Positions 51,976 through 60,849 are shown, counted from the first letter of the stretch. The stretch: 64,000 bases of DNA from Nocardioides sp. S-1144 (GCF_005954645.2 NZ_CP040695.2:3410001-3474000), one strand, 5' to 3'. Notes: generated from the letters alone by a model not told the origin. A program made the numbers and translations.

Positions 51976-52076
51976 GGTCGGGGTCCTTCGGGAGGAGGGC
52001 GGGGACGCGCCGCCCGCCCCCGCCGCGGCAGGACCGGCGGTGGTGGGCAGGAGCGGCTGGGAGCGGCTGGAGCGGC

Positions 52077-52748
52077 TCAGGTGCCGAGGTCGAGGCCGGC
52101 GAGGAGGGCGGACCGGCTGGCGCGCACGTGCTCGCGCATCACCCGCTCGGCGCTGTCGCCGTCCTTGGCCAGGATCAGGTCGAGCACGACGTGGTGCTCG
52201 CGCTCGGACTGCATCGCGCGGCCGGGCTGGTCGAGCGACGTCGTCACCAGCCGCGAGTAGGCCAGCTGGTTCATCAGGGTGCGGTAGTGCGCCTCGAGCT
52301 TGGTGTTGTCGGCGCCGGTGATGAGGAGGTCGTGGAACTCCTCGACCAGCTCGGCGTAGCGCAGCCGGTCGTCGCGGGCGACGGCCTGGTCGGCCTGGCG
52401 CAGGTTCTCCTCCAGGGCCTCGACCTCCGGCACCCGGCCGCGCTGGGCGAGCAGCCGCGCCGCGGCGCCCTCGAGGAGCTCCTTCATCTGGAACAGCTCG
52501 GTGATGTCGCGCCGCGACGGCGCCGAGACGAACGTCCCGACCCGGGGCCGGATCTGCACCAGGCCCTCGGTCTGCAGCTGCTTGAACGCCTCGCGCACCG
52601 GCGTCCGGCTCACCCCGAGCTCCTCGGCGAGGGCGAGCTCGGACAACAGCGTGCCCGAGGCGGCCTCGCCGGAGATGATCCGGCGCCGCATCTCGGCGAT
52701 CACGCGCGCCTGGATGCTGCCGTTGGGCACCGGGGGTGCGGAGCTCAT
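52077..52748 (-). CDS. GntR/FCD family transcriptional regulator
   Basis: The 223-aa product has a GntR winged helix (RRRIISGEAASGTLLSELALAEELGVSRTPVREA) followed by an all-helical FCD domain with the metal/ligand His pattern (ELVEEFHDLLI ... REHHVVLDLIL). FCD regulators respond to organic acids. It probably controls the divergent promoters at 55525-55762, where shared sequence elements overlap both promoters. Confidence 0.88.
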   Translation of the reverse strand: MSSAPPVPNGSIQARVIAEMRRRIISGEAASGTLLSELALAEELGVSRTPVREAFKQLQTEGLVQIRPRVGTFVSAPSRRDITELFQMKELLEGAAARLLAQRGRVPEVEALEENLRQADQAVARDDRLRYAELVEEFHDLLITGADNTKLEAHYRTLMNQLAYSRLVTTSLDQPGRAMQSEREHHVVLDLILAKDGDSAERVMREHVRASRSALLAGLDLGT

Positions 52749-52795
52749 CGGTCCTCCAGGACGTCGGTCGGGCGGTCGGGCGGTCGGGCGGACAG

Positions 52796-53293
52796 TCAGG
52801 CTAGGGGTGTCAGGTCCTGTGAGTCGAAGAACCGTCCCGCGCTGTAGATGACCGGGGGCTCCTCGCCGACCGCGGCGTCCACGACCCGGCAGACGAACAC
52901 CGTGTGGGTGCTGGCCTGCAGCCGCTCGCGGATCTCGACCTCCATGTGCGCGCTGCTGCGCGCCAGGATCGGGCTGCCGTGCACGCCGGGGGTCCAGTCG
53001 ACGCCCTCGAACTTGTCCTCGGTCTTCGACGACAGCTTGCCCATCGCCGCCATCTGCGCGGTCGAGGCGATGTTGATGGCCAGGTGGGTGGCGCGGAACA
53101 GGCAGTCGTGGGTCGACGACGAGCGCTGCACGCAGACCATCACGGTCGGCGGGTCGAGGGAGATGTTGGCGAAGGCGTTGACCGCGAGCCCGCGCGGGAC
53201 GCCGTCGTCCATCGTCGTGACCAGGGTGACCCCGGTGACGAAGCAGCGGTTGACGGCCTTGAGGAGGTCGGCGTCGGGCCGGGCGGCGCTCAC
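52796..53293 (-). CDS. Flavin reductase domain protein
   Basis: The 165-aa product has the FMN-binding split-barrel of flavin reductases: FVTGVTLVTTMDDGVPRGLAVNAFANISLDPPTVMVC, then NIASTAQMA and HMEVEIRER. It is the expected reductase partner of the luciferase-like monooxygenase at 59512, supplying reduced FMN. GTG 53293 overlaps the SnoaL-like gene by 4 bp. Confidence 0.86.
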   Translation of the reverse strand: MSAARPDADLLKAVNRCFVTGVTLVTTMDDGVPRGLAVNAFANISLDPPTVMVCVQRSSSTHDCLFRATHLAINIASTAQMAAMGKLSSKTEDKFEGVDWTPGVHGSPILARSSAHMEVEIRERLQASTHTVFVCRVVDAAVGEEPPVIYSAGRFFDSQDLTPLA

Positions 53294-53745
53294 TGGTCGC
53301 TCCCGAGGGTGATGATGCCGAGCGCGGTGAGCAGGGCGCGCGGGTCCCACGTCACCTGCTCCTCCACGATCAGCCCGTCGGGGCCGAAGTGCGCGAACGT
53401 CGCGCCCGCGACCTCGACCGTGCGCCGGGTGGGCGGCACCCCGAGGAAGGAGTGCTGGTGGGTGCCGACGCTGCGCCAGCGCACCGCGGCCCGGTCGCCC
53501 TCGACCACGATCTCGTCGATGTGGGTCACCAGGTCGGGGAACGCCGCCCGGGTGGTGGTGATGGTCGCCTTGAAGGCCTCGAGGGTCAGGCCCTCGTCGG
53601 TGGTCGAGCTCCGGCGCCGGTACCCGGGCGCGTGGAGCGCGTCGAGGGCGGCGACGTCGCCGTCGTCCCAGGCCGCCGACCAGGCCGCCTCGATCCGGCG
53701 GCGGCGCTCGTCGGCCGACGAAGCGTGCGGTGCGGTGGTGGACAT
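53290..53745 (-). CDS. SnoaL-like (NTF2-fold) protein
   Basis: The 151-aa product has an NTF2-type cone fold: AWSAAWDDGDVAALDALHAP, then LEAFKATITTTRAAFPDLVTHIDEIVVEGD and VRWRSVGTHQHSFLGVPPT. Such proteins act as cyclases, isomerases or ligand-binding modules. GAGGAGG precedes the ATG. It is coupled to flavin reductase by 4 bp, so it likely works in the same pathway; step unknown. Confidence 0.76.
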   Translation of the reverse strand: MSTTAPHASSADERRRRIEAAWSAAWDDGDVAALDALHAPGYRRRSSTTDEGLTLEAFKATITTTRAAFPDLVTHIDEIVVEGDRAAVRWRSVGTHQHSFLGVPPTRRTVEVAGATFAHFGPDGLIVEEQVTWDPRALLTALGIITLGSDQ

Positions 53746-53789
53746 CCGGTCCTCCTCCTCGTGGTGGTGGGGGTGGTGGTGGTGGTGCG

Positions 53790-55475
53790 TCAGGGTCGCG
53801 ACTCGGCGCGCAGGGCGGCCAGCAGGGCCCGGTCGCGCTCGTCGGCCTCGGCCTGGGCGACGCGGCGGTCGAGCACGAGCTCGCGCCAGAACGAGACGGC
53901 CAGGCCGGCGATGATGACGAGGAACGGCGCCGAGGTGACGATCACCGTGTTCTGCAGGGCGTTCAGCCCGCCGGCGAGCATGAGGACGACGGCGGTGACG
54001 CCGGTCAGCACGCCCCACATCACCAGGATCCAGCGCCGCGGGTTGAGCGACCCGCCGGAGGTCATCATGGCCAGCACGTAGGTGTTGGCGTCGGCCCCGG
54101 AGACGAAGAACATCACGACGAGGATGATCGCGACGGCCGAGGTGACGGTCGAGAGCGGGAAGTAGTCGAGGGTGGCGAAGAAGGCGCTGTTGATGTCGGT
54201 CGCGGTCTGCTCGCCGATCGTGCCGCCCTGGAACAGGTCGACGTGGATGGCGGTGCCGCCGAAGACGGTGAACCAGGTGAAGAAGACCACCGACGGCACG
54301 ACGAGGACGCCCATGATGAAGCCGCGGATCGTGCGGCCCTTGGAGATGCGGGCGAGGAAGACGCCGACGAAGGCGCCCCACGAGACCCACCAGGCGAGCA
54401 TGAAGTAGGTCCACCACTGCATCCACTCGAGCCCGCCGAACGCGGTGCCCTGCAGGCTCATCCGGAAGAAGTCCGTGGACCAGGTGCCGACCGACTCGAT
54501 GTAGAGGTTGGCGATGAAGACCGTCGGGCCCACCACGAGCATGAAGACGAACAGGGCGATCGCGAGGCCGGCGCTGCCCTGGCTCAGGTACTTGATGCCC
54601 TTGCTGACGCCGGTGACGGCCGACATCGTGAAGATCGCGGTCACCACGGCGATGATCAGCACCTGGCTGAGGTTGTCGACCGGCATGCCGAACAGCGAGG
54701 CGGCGCCGTTGTTGACCTGGAGCGCGCCCAGCCCCAGCGAGGTCGTCGTCCCGAAGAGGGTGGCGAAGACGGCCAGGACGTCGATCGTCTTGCCGATCGG
54801 ACCGTTGACCCGGTCGCCCAGGAGCGGCCGGAAGAGCTGGCTGACCAGGACCGGGCGGCCCTTGCGGTGGGTGGAGTAGGCGATGGCGAGCCCGAAGACG
54901 GCGAAGATCGCCCAGGCGTGCAGGCCCCAGTCGAAGTAGCTGTACTGCATCGCGCGCACCGCGGCCTCCGGCGTCCCGGACTCGGCGAGCCCGTGCGGCG
55001 GCGTCCCGAAGTGCGAGATCGGCTCGGCGACGCCGTAGGAGACCAGCCCGATGCCCATCACCGCGCTGAGGATCATCGCGAACCAGGACAGGGTGCTGAA
55101 CTCGGGCCGGTCGGTGTCCTTGCCGAGCCGAATCTCGCCGTAGGGGCTGAAGGCGAGGAAGACCAGGAAGACCAGGATCCCGAGGGTGATCACGAGGTAG
55201 GCCCAGCCGAAGCTGGAGGTGAGCCAGCCGAGCGACTCGTTGGTGACCTTGTTGAGGTTGTCGGTGAAGAGCACCGCCCAGCCCACGAACAGGGCGCACA
55301 CGGTCACCGACGCCCCGAAGACGACACCGAGCCGGCCCCGGTCGTGCTCGGGGTCGACCACGGCGGCGGTGGTGGCATCGGTCGTGGACGGCGGCGGGGC
55401 GTCGTCGGGCGACGGCGCCGCGGGAGGCGTCGAGGAGGCGGGAGCGGCGGACCGCTCGCCGAGGTGGCTGGACAT
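53790..55475 (-). CDS. BCCT family transporter (betaine/choline/carnitine type)
   Basis: The 561-aa product has 12 hydrophobic helices and the BCCT Trp-rich signature around MQWWTYFMLAWWVSWGAFVGVFLARISKGRTIR, plus IGLVSYGVAEPISHF in helix 3. BCCT carriers import quaternary ammonium or N-methylated substrates by Na+ or H+ symport. It is transcribed from the promoter at 55525-55553 and heads the run with SnoaL, flavin reductase and GntR, so the catabolic substrate is probably such a compound. Confidence 0.9.
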   Translation of the reverse strand: MSSHLGERSAAPASSTPPAAPSPDDAPPPSTTDATTAAVVDPEHDRGRLGVVFGASVTVCALFVGWAVLFTDNLNKVTNESLGWLTSSFGWAYLVITLGILVFLVFLAFSPYGEIRLGKDTDRPEFSTLSWFAMILSAVMGIGLVSYGVAEPISHFGTPPHGLAESGTPEAAVRAMQYSYFDWGLHAWAIFAVFGLAIAYSTHRKGRPVLVSQLFRPLLGDRVNGPIGKTIDVLAVFATLFGTTTSLGLGALQVNNGAASLFGMPVDNLSQVLIIAVVTAIFTMSAVTGVSKGIKYLSQGSAGLAIALFVFMLVVGPTVFIANLYIESVGTWSTDFFRMSLQGTAFGGLEWMQWWTYFMLAWWVSWGAFVGVFLARISKGRTIRGFIMGVLVVPSVVFFTWFTVFGGTAIHVDLFQGGTIGEQTATDINSAFFATLDYFPLSTVTSAVAIILVVMFFVSGADANTYVLAMMTSGGSLNPRRWILVMWGVLTGVTAVVLMLAGGLNALQNTVIVTSAPFLVIIAGLAVSFWRELVLDRRVAQAEADERDRALLAALRAESRP

Positions 55476-55524
55476 GGGACTCCCTGCACGTTCGGGCCGC
55501 TGGAGTGCGACTGGTATGCAACAG

Positions 55525-55553
55525 AACGTACGGACGGGTGTGACGTGCGTCAA
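55525..55553 (-). promoter_or_regulatory. Sigma-70-type promoter of the BCCT run
   Basis: TTGACG (55548-55553) and TACGTT (55525-55530) on the minus strand have a 17-bp spacer. The sequence TATGCAACAG...CGTACGG overlaps the -10, resembling the element over the divergent promoter, a candidate GntR site. Confidence 0.65.
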
Positions 55554-55733
55554 CCCCCCGGGCCGACAAATGTGACGGTCGCCACCGAGCAGGGTCGACG
55601 GGCCGCGCGCCTCCCTTCTGGACCTCTCACCTGTTACCGCAGGTCACGGGCGTCTATCGCGCGATTCGGTCGAGGAAACCCCTCCCCAGCCCCTCCTCTA
55701 CGTCCCGCACGCCCGGTTTCGGACCCGACAGGG

Positions 55734-55762
55734 TTGACTGCCATACAACAGCCGCGTACGGT
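55734..55762 (+). promoter_or_regulatory. Sigma-70-type promoter of the AA_synth-LLM operon
   Basis: TTGACT (55734-55739) and TACGGT (55757-55762) have an exact 17-bp spacer, 37 bp before the AA_synth ATG. CATACAACAG followed by CGTACGG overlaps spacer and -10 and is shared with the divergent promoter. The rest of the 55476-55799 gap (324 bp) shows no gene. Confidence 0.72.
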
Positions 55763-55799
55763 CCTGATGTATGCAAGACAACCGAGAGGGCGATGACTG

Positions 55800-56447
55800 A
55801 TGACGCTGGACCTCCAGCCGGTCCCCACGCCGGCGCCGGCGGCGGCAGCGGGCGGGCGTGACCGCACCCCGTGGCTGCGCCGCACGACCGTCTACCGCGA
55901 GCTCGTGCTGCTCGAGAACGGCACCGCTCCGGCCCGCCCTGCGCTGCGCGCGACCGCGGCCGCCGTGGTGCGCAACCCCTGGGTCGGCACCGGTGCGGAC
56001 CAGGACCTCGCCGCCGCGGTCGAGGAGATCGCACCGGTGCTCGCCCGCGAGCTCACCGACCGGCTCATCGACTGCCTCGGCGGGGTGGACGCCATCGAGG
56101 CGTTCGGCAAGGCTGCCCTGGTGGGCAGCGCCGGCGAGCTCGAGCACGCCGCCGCCCTCATCCACACGCCGTACTTCGGCAACCTGGTGCGCGAGTTCCT
56201 GGGCGGTGAGTCGATCATCTGCTTCGCCGACACCCGCGCCGAGGCCGGCGAGACGCTGGTCGTCCCCCTGTGGCACAAGACCCACGCGGCGACCCGCAGC
56301 CACTACCAGACCATCACCACGCGGGTCTCCGACGCGCCCCGCGCCGACGAGCTCGTCGTGGTGGCGGCCGCGTCCACCGGACCGCGCCCGCACGCCCGCA
56401 TCGGCGACCGGCGCACCGACCCGTCGGTCTCCGCCGCCCAGCACTGA
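55800..56447 (+). CDS. Amino acid synthesis (PF06684)-type protein 1
   Basis: The 215-aa product matches the AA_synth family: TAAAVVRNPWVGTGADQD, then GKAALVGSAGELEHAAALIHT and RSHYQTITTRVSDAPRADELVV. The family is named for synthesis but has no established reaction. It is paralogous to the next gene (shared NPWxG, GKAAxVG, ExEHxxALIHT, RSHxQ, xVxDAPxAxEIVV), so the two may form a heteromer. First gene of the LLM operon. Confidence 0.85.
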   Translation: MTLDLQPVPTPAPAAAAGGRDRTPWLRRTTVYRELVLLENGTAPARPALRATAAAVVRNPWVGTGADQDLAAAVEEIAPVLARELTDRLIDCLGGVDAIEAFGKAALVGSAGELEHAAALIHTPYFGNLVREFLGGESIICFADTRAEAGETLVVPLWHKTHAATRSHYQTITTRVSDAPRADELVVVAAASTGPRPHARIGDRRTDPSVSAAQH

Positions 56448-56493
56448 CCACCCCACCGTCACCACCGACCCCAGCCGAGAGGGCACCCACCCC

Positions 56494-57045
56494 ATGGACA
56501 TCCGCAAGATCGTCACCATCGTCGACGAGGTCCACACCGAGGGCGGCCGGGCCGTCACCCCCGCCGCCCGGATCGCGGTGGTCGCCGCCGTGATCGGCAA
56601 CCCCTGGGCCGGCCAGGGCTTCGTGGAGGACCTCGCACCCGGCATCGACGCCCACGCCTCCAACCTCGGCAAGCTGCTCGCCCCGCTGGTGCTCGAGGCG
56701 CTCGGCGCGCCGGCCGAGGCCTACGGCAAGGCCGCGGTCGTCGGGCTCGACGGCGAGGTCGAGCACGGCTCGGCGCTCATCCACACGCTCAAGTTCGGCG
56801 ACCACTTCCGCATCGCGGCGTCCGCGACGACGCTGCTGCCGGCCGTGGAGAAGCGCGGCCCGGCCGGCGTGCTCTTCGACATCCCGCTCAAGCACATCAC
56901 CGACGCCACGATCCGCTCGCACCACCAGTCCTTCGAGGTCCGGGTGCCCGACGCGCCGCACGCCGGCGAGATCGTCGTCGCGCTGGCCGCCGCCGCGCAG
57001 GGCCGGCCGCAGCAGCGGTTGGCCGCGCTCGCCACGGAGCAGTGA
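56494..57045 (+). CDS. Amino acid synthesis (PF06684)-type protein 2
   Basis: The 183-aa paralog of the preceding gene begins MDIRKIVTIVDEVHTEGGRAV and keeps GNPWAGQGF, YGKAAVVGLDGEVEHGSALIHT and RSHHQSFEVRVPDAPHAGEIVVALA. It lacks the N-terminal extension of protein 1. Tandem AA_synth pairs next to luciferase-like oxygenases suggest a hydrolytic or isomerising step on the ring-opened product; this is inference. Confidence 0.86.
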   Translation: MDIRKIVTIVDEVHTEGGRAVTPAARIAVVAAVIGNPWAGQGFVEDLAPGIDAHASNLGKLLAPLVLEALGAPAEAYGKAAVVGLDGEVEHGSALIHTLKFGDHFRIAASATTLLPAVEKRGPAGVLFDIPLKHITDATIRSHHQSFEVRVPDAPHAGEIVVALAAAAQGRPQQRLAALATEQ

Positions 57046-57052
57046 GCGACCC

Positions 57053-57790
57053 GTGGGCCGCCCTCGACCGGTCGTCGTCCTCCTGCACGGGGTCGGCCTC
57101 GACCACACCGTGTGGGACCGCGTCGTCCCCCTGCTCGAGCCGACCCACGACGTCGTCACCCCGGACCTGCCCGGCCACGGGTCGGGCCCGCGGGTCCCGG
57201 ACGACGTCGACCTGGCCGGTCTGGCCGACCTCACCGCTGCCTCGGTCCCCGAGGGCGCCCACCTGGTCGGCTTCTCCCTCGGCGCGCTCGTCGCCCAGCA
57301 CCTCGCGGCCCACCGGCCCGGCCTCGTCTCGTCGCTGGTCAGCGTGAGCTCGGTCTGCCGGCGCACCGAGGCCGAGCGGGACGCCGTCCTGGCCCGGCTG
57401 GAGTCCGCGGGCGCCGACCACCCCGGCAGCGTCGAGGCCTCGCTCGAGCGCTGGTACGCCGGCACCGACGTCGGCCCCGACACCGTCGACCGGACCCGCC
57501 GGGTGCTGCTGGCCAACGACCTCGCGCAGTACCTCGCCTGCTACCGCGTCTTCGCGACCGGTGACGCCGAGGTCTCCCCCGTGCTGGGCCGGATCGCCGT
57601 GCCCGCCGTCGCCGTCACCGGCAGCGACGACCCGGGCTCGACCCCCGACATGACCCACCGCCTCGCGGCGGCCGTGCCGGGCTGCCGGGCCGAGGTCGTG
57701 CCCGGTGTGCGCCACATGCTGCCGGTCCAGGCCCCCCGGGCGCTGGCCACCATCGTCAACGAGATCGTCGGAGGACGGATCCATGCCTGA
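57053..57790 (+). CDS. Alpha/beta hydrolase
   Basis: The 245-aa hydrolase has VVVLLHGVGLDHTVW, the nucleophile elbow LVGFSLGALVAQ, an Asp strand (VAVTGSDDPG) and the catalytic His in PGVRHMLPVQAP. It resembles enol-lactonase or amide/ester hydrolases of degradation pathways. Start GTG 57053 is 7 bp after the AA_synth 2 stop. It could open an N-formyl or lactone intermediate. Confidence 0.85.
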   Translation: MGRPRPVVVLLHGVGLDHTVWDRVVPLLEPTHDVVTPDLPGHGSGPRVPDDVDLAGLADLTAASVPEGAHLVGFSLGALVAQHLAAHRPGLVSSLVSVSSVCRRTEAERDAVLARLESAGADHPGSVEASLERWYAGTDVGPDTVDRTRRVLLANDLAQYLACYRVFATGDAEVSPVLGRIAVPAVAVTGSDDPGSTPDMTHRLAAAVPGCRAEVVPGVRHMLPVQAPRALATIVNEIVGGRIHA

Positions 57791-59303
57791 GCACACGACA
57801 TCCCCCAGCGCGCCGTCGTCCCCGACCCGGCGCCACCACCACATCGGCGGCGAGCAGGTCGAGCCGGCGTCCGGCGCGTGGTTCGAGAGCCACAACCCCG
57901 CGACCCGCGCGACGCTGTACCTCGCCGCCCGCGGCGACGCCACCGACGTCGACCGGGCGGTGCGGGCCGCGCGCACGGCCTTCGAGGACCCTCGCTGGCG
58001 CGACCTCAGCCAGACCCGCCGGGGGCACCTGCTGCGCCGGCTCGGCGACCTCGTCGCCGAGAACGCCGACGAGCTGGCCCACACCGAGAGCCTCGACAAC
58101 GGCAAGCTGCTGCGCGAGATGCGCGGCCAGCTGGCCTCGCTCCCGGAGTACTACTGGTACTACGCCGGGCTCGCCGACAAGATCCAGGGCGACGTCATCC
58201 CGACGTCGGACCGCACGGTGCTCAACTACACGATGCGCGAGCCGCTGGGCGTGGTCGGCGCCATCACGCCGTGGAACTCGCCGCTCACGCTCACCACCAG
58301 CAAGCTCGCGCCCGCGCTCTGCGCCGGCAACACGATGGTGATCAAGCCCTCGGAGCACACCTCGGCCTCGGTGCTCCGGCTGGCCGAGCTGGTCGAGGAG
58401 GCCGGCTTCCCGCCGGGCACCGTCAACGTCGTCACCGGCTTCGGCGCCGAGGCCGGCCAGGCCCTGGTCGACCACCCCGACCTGGCCAAGATCTCCTTCA
58501 CCGGCAGCACCGGCACCGGCTCGCGGATCGCCGCCAACGTCGCCGCCCGCTTCCTCGGCTCGACGCTCGAGCTCGGCGGCAAGTCGCCCAACATCGTCTT
58601 CGGCGACGCCGACGTCGACAACGCCGCGATGGGCGTCGTCGCCGGGATCTTCGCCGCCGCCGGCCAGACCTGCATCGCCGGCAGCCGGGTCTTCGCGCAC
58701 CGCTCGGTCTACGACGAGCTGCTCGAGAAGGTCGCCGCCCGCGCCCGCACGATCAAGATCGGCGACCCGCTGGACGCCGCCACCGAGCTCGGCCCGCTCG
58801 CCTTCGGCGACCAGCGCGACAAGGTGGCCGGCTACGTCGACCTCGGCCGCAGCGAGGGCGCCCGGGTGCTCACCGGCGGCCGCGCCTCCGACGGCGGCGG
58901 CCTGGGCGGCTACTTCTACGAGCCGACCGTGCTGGTCGACGTCGACAACGACATGCAGGTGGTGCGCGAGGAGATCTTCGGGCCGGTGGCCGCGGTGATG
59001 CCGTTCGACCACGAGGACGAGGTCGTCGCGCTGGCCAACGACACCGAGTACGGCCTGGCCGCCGGCGTCTGGACCCGCGACCTCGGCCGCGCGCACCGGA
59101 TGGCGAACCGCCTCGACGCCGGCACCATCTGGGTCAACACCTACCGCGCGATGTCGCCGATGTCGCCGCGCCAGGGCTTCAAGAACAGCGGCGTCGGCGT
59201 CGAGCACGGCCAGGAGACGATCAAGGAGTACACCCGCCTCAAGAGCGTGTGGATCAACACCTCCTCCGAGCCGGTGGCCGACCCGTTCGTGATGCGGTCC
59301 TGA
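57783..59303 (+). CDS. Aldehyde dehydrogenase
   Basis: The 506-aa ALDH has ITPWNSPLTLTTSKLAPALC, FTGSTGTGSRIA, LELGGKSPNIVF with the Glu and AAGQTCIAGSR with the Cys. It is of the betaine-aldehyde/hydroxymuconic-semialdehyde dehydrogenase type. It overlaps the hydrolase by 8 bp and the tautomerase by 1 bp. It likely oxidises an aldehyde from LLM cleavage; the specific substrate is inferred. Confidence 0.88.
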   Translation: MPEHTTSPSAPSSPTRRHHHIGGEQVEPASGAWFESHNPATRATLYLAARGDATDVDRAVRAARTAFEDPRWRDLSQTRRGHLLRRLGDLVAENADELAHTESLDNGKLLREMRGQLASLPEYYWYYAGLADKIQGDVIPTSDRTVLNYTMREPLGVVGAITPWNSPLTLTTSKLAPALCAGNTMVIKPSEHTSASVLRLAELVEEAGFPPGTVNVVTGFGAEAGQALVDHPDLAKISFTGSTGTGSRIAANVAARFLGSTLELGGKSPNIVFGDADVDNAAMGVVAGIFAAAGQTCIAGSRVFAHRSVYDELLEKVAARARTIKIGDPLDAATELGPLAFGDQRDKVAGYVDLGRSEGARVLTGGRASDGGGLGGYFYEPTVLVDVDNDMQVVREEIFGPVAAVMPFDHEDEVVALANDTEYGLAAGVWTRDLGRAHRMANRLDAGTIWVNTYRAMSPMSPRQGFKNSGVGVEHGQETIKEYTRLKSVWINTSSEPVADPFVMRS

Positions 59304-59515
59304 TGCCGCTCGTCGACGTCACCCTCACCGAGGGCCGCGACCCCGCGCAGGTCCGCGCGCTGATCCACGCCCTGCACGCCGCCGTCCACGACACCGTGGG
59401 CGCGCGGCCCGAGCACATCCGAGTCATCGTCCGTGAGGTGCCACGCACCCACTGGGCCACCGGCGACGTCACCGTCGCCGAGATGCACACCACCGCCACG
59501 AAGGAGCAGAAGTGA
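59303..59515 (+). CDS. 4-oxalocrotonate tautomerase family protein
   Basis: The 70-aa product begins MPLVDVTLTEGRDPAQV with the catalytic N-terminal Pro after Met removal. Arg residues at 12 and near 40 (RPEHIRVIVREV) fit the active site. It isomerises dienol/enol acids. TGATG overlap with ALDH and a 4-bp overlap with the LLM gene show tight coupling. Confidence 0.88.
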   Translation: MPLVDVTLTEGRDPAQVRALIHALHAAVHDTVGARPEHIRVIVREVPRTHWATGDVTVAEMHTTATKEQK

Positions 59516-60555
59516 AGTTCTCGTTGTTCGCCCACATGGAGCGCTGGGACGACTCGGTCAGCCACACCCAGCTGTTCGAGAACCTGGCCGAGCTCACCCT
59601 GATCGCCGAGGCCGGCGGCTTCAGCACGGTGTGGGTGGGCGAGCACCACTCGATGGAGTACACCGTCTCGCCGAGCCCGATGCCGATCCTGGCCAACCTC
59701 GCGGCCCGCACCTCGACGATCCGGCTCGGTGCCGGCACCATCATCGCCCCGTTCTGGCACCCGCTGCGGGCCGCCGGGGAGTGCGCGCTGCTCGACGTCA
59801 TCAGCGGCGGGCGGATGGAGGTCGGCCTGGCGCGCGGCGCCTACCAGTTCGAGTTCGACCGGATGGCCGGCGGGCTGCCCGCCACCGAGGGCGGCAAGGC
59901 GCTGCGCGAGCTGGTGCCCGCCGTCCGGGCGCTGTGGCAGGGCGACTACGCCCACGACGGCGAGATCTGGCAGTTCCCGACGTCGACGAGCGTGCCGAAG
60001 CCGGTGCAGCAGCCGACGCCGCCGATGTGGATCGCGGCCCGCGACCCCGACTCCCACGACTTCGCCGTCCGCTCCGGCTGCAACGTCATGGTCACCCCGC
60101 TGATGAAGGGCGACGAGGAGGTCGAGGACCTGCACCGCAAGTTCCGGACCGCCTGCGAGGCGCACCCCGAGGTGCCCCGCCCGCGGCTGATGGTGCTGCG
60201 GCACACCCACGTGCACGCCGCCGACGACCCGGACGGCTGGCGTCCCGCCGCCGAGGGGATCAACCGGTTCTACCGCACCTTCGACGCCTGGTTCGGCAAC
60301 AGGACGACGCCGGTCGACGGCTTCCTCGACCCCAGCCCCGAGTCGAAGTTCGCCGAGCGCCCCGAGTTCACCCCCGACTCGCTGCACCGCACCGCGATGA
60401 TCGGCACTCCCGGCGAGGTCATCGACCGGCTGCGCCGCTACGAGGCCCTCGGCGTCGACGAGTACAGCTTCTGGGCCGACAACTCGCTCTCGCACGAGGA
60501 GAAGAAGGCCTCGCTCGAGCTGTTCGTCAACGAGGTCGTCCCGGCGTTCGCCTGA
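59512..60555 (+). CDS. LLM-class flavin-dependent monooxygenase
   Basis: The 347-aa product is bacterial-luciferase-like: VKFSLFAHMERWDD, FSTVWVGEHHSMEYT, RLGAGTIIAPFWHPLR and DVISGGRMEVGLARGAYQFEF. Such enzymes use FMNH2 from a separate reductase; the flavin reductase at 52796 fits. In pyridine, trigonelline and pyrimidine catabolism LLM enzymes open the heterocyclic ring. GTG start after AAGGAG. Last gene of the operon; the palindromic repeat array follows. Confidence 0.88.
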   Translation: MKFSLFAHMERWDDSVSHTQLFENLAELTLIAEAGGFSTVWVGEHHSMEYTVSPSPMPILANLAARTSTIRLGAGTIIAPFWHPLRAAGECALLDVISGGRMEVGLARGAYQFEFDRMAGGLPATEGGKALRELVPAVRALWQGDYAHDGEIWQFPTSTSVPKPVQQPTPPMWIAARDPDSHDFAVRSGCNVMVTPLMKGDEEVEDLHRKFRTACEAHPEVPRPRLMVLRHTHVHAADDPDGWRPAAEGINRFYRTFDAWFGNRTTPVDGFLDPSPESKFAERPEFTPDSLHRTAMIGTPGEVIDRLRRYEALGVDEYSFWADNSLSHEEKKASLELFVNEVVPAFA

Positions 60556-60584
60556 CGCCGCCGTCACCGCCCGGACCGCCCGCC

Positions 60585-60849
60585 GACCCGTCGCTGATCA
60601 CTGACGGGTCACCGCTCACCCGTCGCTGATCACTGACGGGTCACCGCTCACCCGTCGCTGATCACTGACGGGTCACCGCTGGCCCGTCGCTGATCACTGA
60701 CGGGTCACCGCTCACCCGTCGCTGATCACTGACGGGTCACCGCTCACCCGTCGCTGATCACTGACGGGTCACCGCTCACCCGTCGCTGATCACTGACGGG
60801 TCACCGCTGGCCCGTCGCTGACCCGTCGCTGATCAGGGACGGGTCAGCG
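60585..60849. repeat. 32-bp palindromic repeat array B
   Basis: Seven near-identical 32-bp units (60585-60808) are followed by a 12-bp partial unit and a terminal palindrome, the same design as array A (50377-50481). There are no spacers, so it is not CRISPR. Each unit can form a stem with ACCCGTC/GACGGGT around TGATCA. It lies between the convergent LLM and TetR genes and overlaps the TetR stop. Confidence 0.92.

Noticed and set aside
60585..60849. CRISPR-like array of 32-bp repeats
   Set aside because: Units abut with no unique spacers, no cas genes are near, and the unit is a terminator-type palindrome shared with 50377-50481.
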